From Myceligenerans indicum (GTDB lineage: Bacteria > Actinomycetota > Actinomycetes > Actinomycetales > Cellulomonadaceae): DNA of 64,000 nt. The DNA is taken from contig NZ_JABBYC010000001.1 of NCBI RefSeq assembly GCF_016742955.1, forward strand, positions 248,001 to 312,000, in the 5' to 3' direction. Below are positions 62,305-64,000 of the stretch, piece by piece; positions within the stretch are counted from its first letter, which is position 1, and each line of letters opens with the position of its first letter. Below the pieces are notes generated by a model, which was not told where the DNA came from, did not search any database, and was given only the letters and a program-made list of their open reading frames with translations. Position numbers and translations under genes: made by a program.

Positions 62305-62338
62305 AGGCCGGGGCCGCGCCCCGGGGCGGCCCCGGCCT
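62305..62338. terminator. Bidirectional hairpin overlapping the LysR stop
   Basis: aggccggggcc (62305-62315) pairs perfectly with ggccccggcct (62328-62338); 11-bp stem, 12-nt loop that is itself GC-rich. The right arm includes bases of the LysR stop codon. It separates the hydrolase operon from the convergent LysR gene. Confidence 0.65.
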
Positions 62339-63290
62339 ACGCCGGGGACACGGAACGACCTCCCAGCAGGACGTGCCGCTGCCGGGCGGCCTCCGCGCGG
62401 AGCGCCTCGAGCACCGCCGTCACCGCGGGACGGCGCCAGGACTCCGGGTGGACCACGGCGTAGTAGGGCAGCCGGTCACGCACGTCCTCCGGGAGGAGGC
62501 GCACCAGGTCCGGGTGGCGGTCCGCCATGAAGCACGGCAGGAATCCCAGGCCGGCGCCCGCACGGGTGGCCTCCACGTGGACGAAGACGTTCGTGGAGGT
62601 CAGCGCGTCCCGGATGCCGGGCAGCAGGCGGCGCGGCACGTCCAGGTCGTCGACCTGGAGCATCGAGTCGACGAAGTAGACGAGGTGGTGGCCGGACGCG
62701 TCGGACACGGACGACGGCGTGCCGTGCCGCGCGAGGTAGTCGCGCGACCCGTACAGCCCGAGCTCGTACTCGGCCACCTGCACCGCACGCCCGCGGTTCA
62801 CCTGCGGCGTGCCGACCACCACCTCGATGTCGACACCCGAGCGGTGCTGCGCCGCGCGCCGGGTGACGGTCACGATCTCCACCGACAGGTCCGGGTGGTC
62901 GTCGCGCAGGGCCGCCACCGCCGGAGAGGCGAGGTAGGCGGCGAACCCGTCCGTCGTCGTCATCCGCACGACGCCGGTCACGCGGTCGGCGGCCGAGTCG
63001 CCGTCGGCCAGCGCGGTCATCGCCTCGGCGACGCCCTCGGCCGCACGCGCCGCCCGCTCTCCGAGCGCCGTCAGCTCCCACCCGTCGGCCCCGCGAACCA
63101 GCACGCGCCCGCCCAGTGCGCGGTTCAGTCCGGCAATGTTCCTGGCCACGGTCGTGTGGGTGAGTCCGAGGGCTTGTGCCGCGGTCGTGTACCGCCCGGA
63201 ACGGGCGACCTCGAGCAGTACGAGCAGGTGTTCGGGCGAGGGCTGCCGGGCACGGCCCGGACCCGCTGCGGGAAGGTTCGACGACGACAC
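62337..63290 (-). CDS. LysR-family transcriptional regulator
   Basis: 317 aa from a GTG at 63290 that lies 7 nt after TAGGGT; an ATG at 63341 is an alternative but would overlap a palindrome. The winged HTH is [39 protein letters not shown], followed by a LysR substrate domain ([36 protein letters not shown] ... [21 protein letters not shown]). It is divergent from the MHS transporter and probably controls it in response to the transported acid. Confidence 0.9.
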   Translation of the reverse strand: MSSSNLPAAGPGRARQPSPEHLLVLLEVARSGRYTTAAQALGLTHTTVARNIAGLNRALGGRVLVRGADGWELTALGERAARAAEGVAEAMTALADGDSAADRVTGVVRMTTTDGFAAYLASPAVAALRDDHPDLSVEIVTVTRRAAQHRSGVDIEVVVGTPQVNRGRAVQVAEYELGLYGSRDYLARHGTPSSVSDASGHHLVYFVDSMLQVDDLDVPRRLLPGIRDALTSTNVFVHVEATRAGAGLGFLPCFMADRHPDLVRLLPEDVRDRLPYYAVVHPESWRRPAVTAVLEALRAEAARQRHVLLGGRSVSPA

Positions 63291-63340
63291 GTTCCCGACC
63301 CTACTCCGATGTGCATTTCCGTTCACCGCGTGTGCCGACA

Positions 63341-63355
63341 TGCGCGTTGCGCGCA
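63341..63355. promoter_or_regulatory. Palindrome upstream of the LysR gene
   Basis: TGCGCG-TTG-CGCGCA is a perfect inverted repeat with a 3-nt centre. It sits about 50 nt upstream of the GTG start and about 120 nt upstream of the transporter, where LysR regulators usually bind. Confidence 0.5.
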
Positions 63356-63473
63356 CATCAATCACGCTGCCAGAATCCCGACGACGTCATGGCTCGGCAA
63401 AGGCCGTGCCGCAGAGAATTCCCGCACCGGCGACGGAGCCGGCGCGATGTCGACGAGGACAACCGGAGGAGAC

Positions 63474-64000
63474 ATGGCCACGAGCCAGACCCAGGACGCG
63501 CCCGCGTCCGACCCAACCCCCGAGGGATCGCTGCTTCGCAGGATCGTCGCCGCCTCCATGGCCGGCACGGTCGTGGAGTGGTACGACTTCTTCCTCTACT
63601 CCACGGCCTCGGCACTGGTGTTCGCCAAGGTCCTGCTGCCCGAGATGGGCAACGTGTACGACGGCATCATCGCCGCGTTCGTCACCTACGCCGTCGGCTT
63701 CGCGGCCCGGCCGCTCGGCGGGATCGTGTTCGGCCACCTCGGCGACAAGCTGGGCCGCAAGCACACGCTCCAGCTCACGATCCTCCTGATCGGCGCCGCC
63801 ACCGTGCTCATGGGCTGCCTGCCCACCTACGGGCAGATCGGCATGGCCGCGCCGATCCTCCTGGTGGTCCTGCGGTTCGTGCAGGGCCTGGCGCTGGGCG
63901 GCGAATGGGGCGGGGCCGTGCTGCTGGTCGGCGAGCACGCGCCGGACGACCGCCGTGCCACCTGGACCGCGTGGCCGCAGGCCGCCGTCCCGGTGGGCAA
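63474..64000 (+). CDS. MHS-family MFS transporter (partial, 3' end outside window)
   Basis: 175 codons are visible, open to the end of the window. Starts behind CCGGAGGAG. The metabolite:H+ symporter signatures are present: [16 protein letters not shown] in helix 1, [20 protein letters not shown] in the loop after helix 2 and [22 protein letters not shown] members carry citrate, shikimate, proline/betaine, alpha-ketoglutarate or aromatic acids by proton symport; which one is not evident. Paired with the divergent LysR gene. Confidence 0.93.
   Translation, partial: MATSQTQDAPASDPTPEGSLLRRIVAASMAGTVVEWYDFFLYSTASALVFAKVLLPEMGNVYDGIIAAFVTYAVGFAARPLGGIVFGHLGDKLGRKHTLQLTILLIGAATVLMGCLPTYGQIGMAAPILLVVLRFVQGLALGGEWGGAVLLVGEHAPDDRRATWTAWPQAAVPVG

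Overview
The window is about 64 kb of very GC-rich DNA with short intergenic gaps and many start/stop overlaps (ATGA or GTGA). Several markers point to a Gram-positive actinobacterium, probably in the order Micrococcales and near Promicromonosporaceae or Cellulomonadaceae: a fused E2/E1 2-oxoglutarate dehydrogenase, a SigR/RsrA-type sigma/anti-sigma pair, the actinobacterial micro-ribosomal protein bL37, a SAF/CpaE-like cluster, and many start codons 6-7 nt after a -10 hexamer (leaderless style). The family-level placement is inference. I found no insertion sequence, prophage or CRISPR array.

Layout. 0-6.3 kb: a VWA lipoprotein, a fused anthranilate synthase behind a Trp-Trp leader peptide and attenuator, an unknown protein, and a PfkB/P-loop kinase fusion. 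6.3-11 kb: an envelope or pilus-like cluster (Rv3235-like protein, LysM protein, Sm-like protein, excisionase-type HTH, SAF protein, CpaE/MinD-like protein). 11-17.7 kb: hisN-like phosphatase, aroA, rsgA, DoxX, the anti-sigma/sigma pair with a near-consensus SigR promoter, ferritin and bL37. 17.8-20.3 kb: a DUF4097-PadR-DUF4097 operon with a palindromic operator. 20.3-27.1 kb: aldo/keto reductase, mutarotase-like protein, degenerate SGNH protein, kgd. 27.4-34.6 kb: two-component system, two CNNM/CBS proteins, M15 peptidase, CYTH protein, PH-like membrane protein. 34.8-41.3 kb: large LuxR (LAL) regulator, membrane protein, tRNA-Arg(CCG), and a SigE-type ECF sigma factor with its membrane partner. 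41.4-46.8 kb: argS-lysA, then a TetR/epimerase divergent pair. 47.1-52 kb: glyoxylate shunt (aceA, aceB) divergent from a RamB-like regulator. 52.2-62.2 kb: a secreted polyhydroxyalkanoate-type depolymerase divergent from a seven-gene operon (branched-chain-type ABC importer, acyl-CoA ligase, TetR regulator, alpha/beta hydrolase). 62.3-64 kb: a LysR regulator divergent from an MHS-family transporter that runs off the window.

The two most notable places are both in the 52-62 kb block. (i) Between livG and livF lies a perfect 89-bp tandem duplication. Each copy is a 30-codon ORF that starts on the ATGA stop/start overlap of the ORF before it, so 89 bp equals the ORF length minus the 4-nt overlap and translational coupling survives any copy-number change. 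(ii) The promoters of the secreted depolymerase and of the importer/ligase operon each carry the same 18-bp element (15/18 identical) at a position suited to repression. This suggests one regulon: outside depolymerisation, import, intracellular ester cleavage and CoA activation, possibly feeding acetyl-CoA to the adjacent glyoxylate shunt.

The trp leader is a second well-supported regulatory device: a good promoter places the transcription start at the leader ATG, tandem Trp codons follow, and three mutually exclusive hairpins can be drawn by eye.
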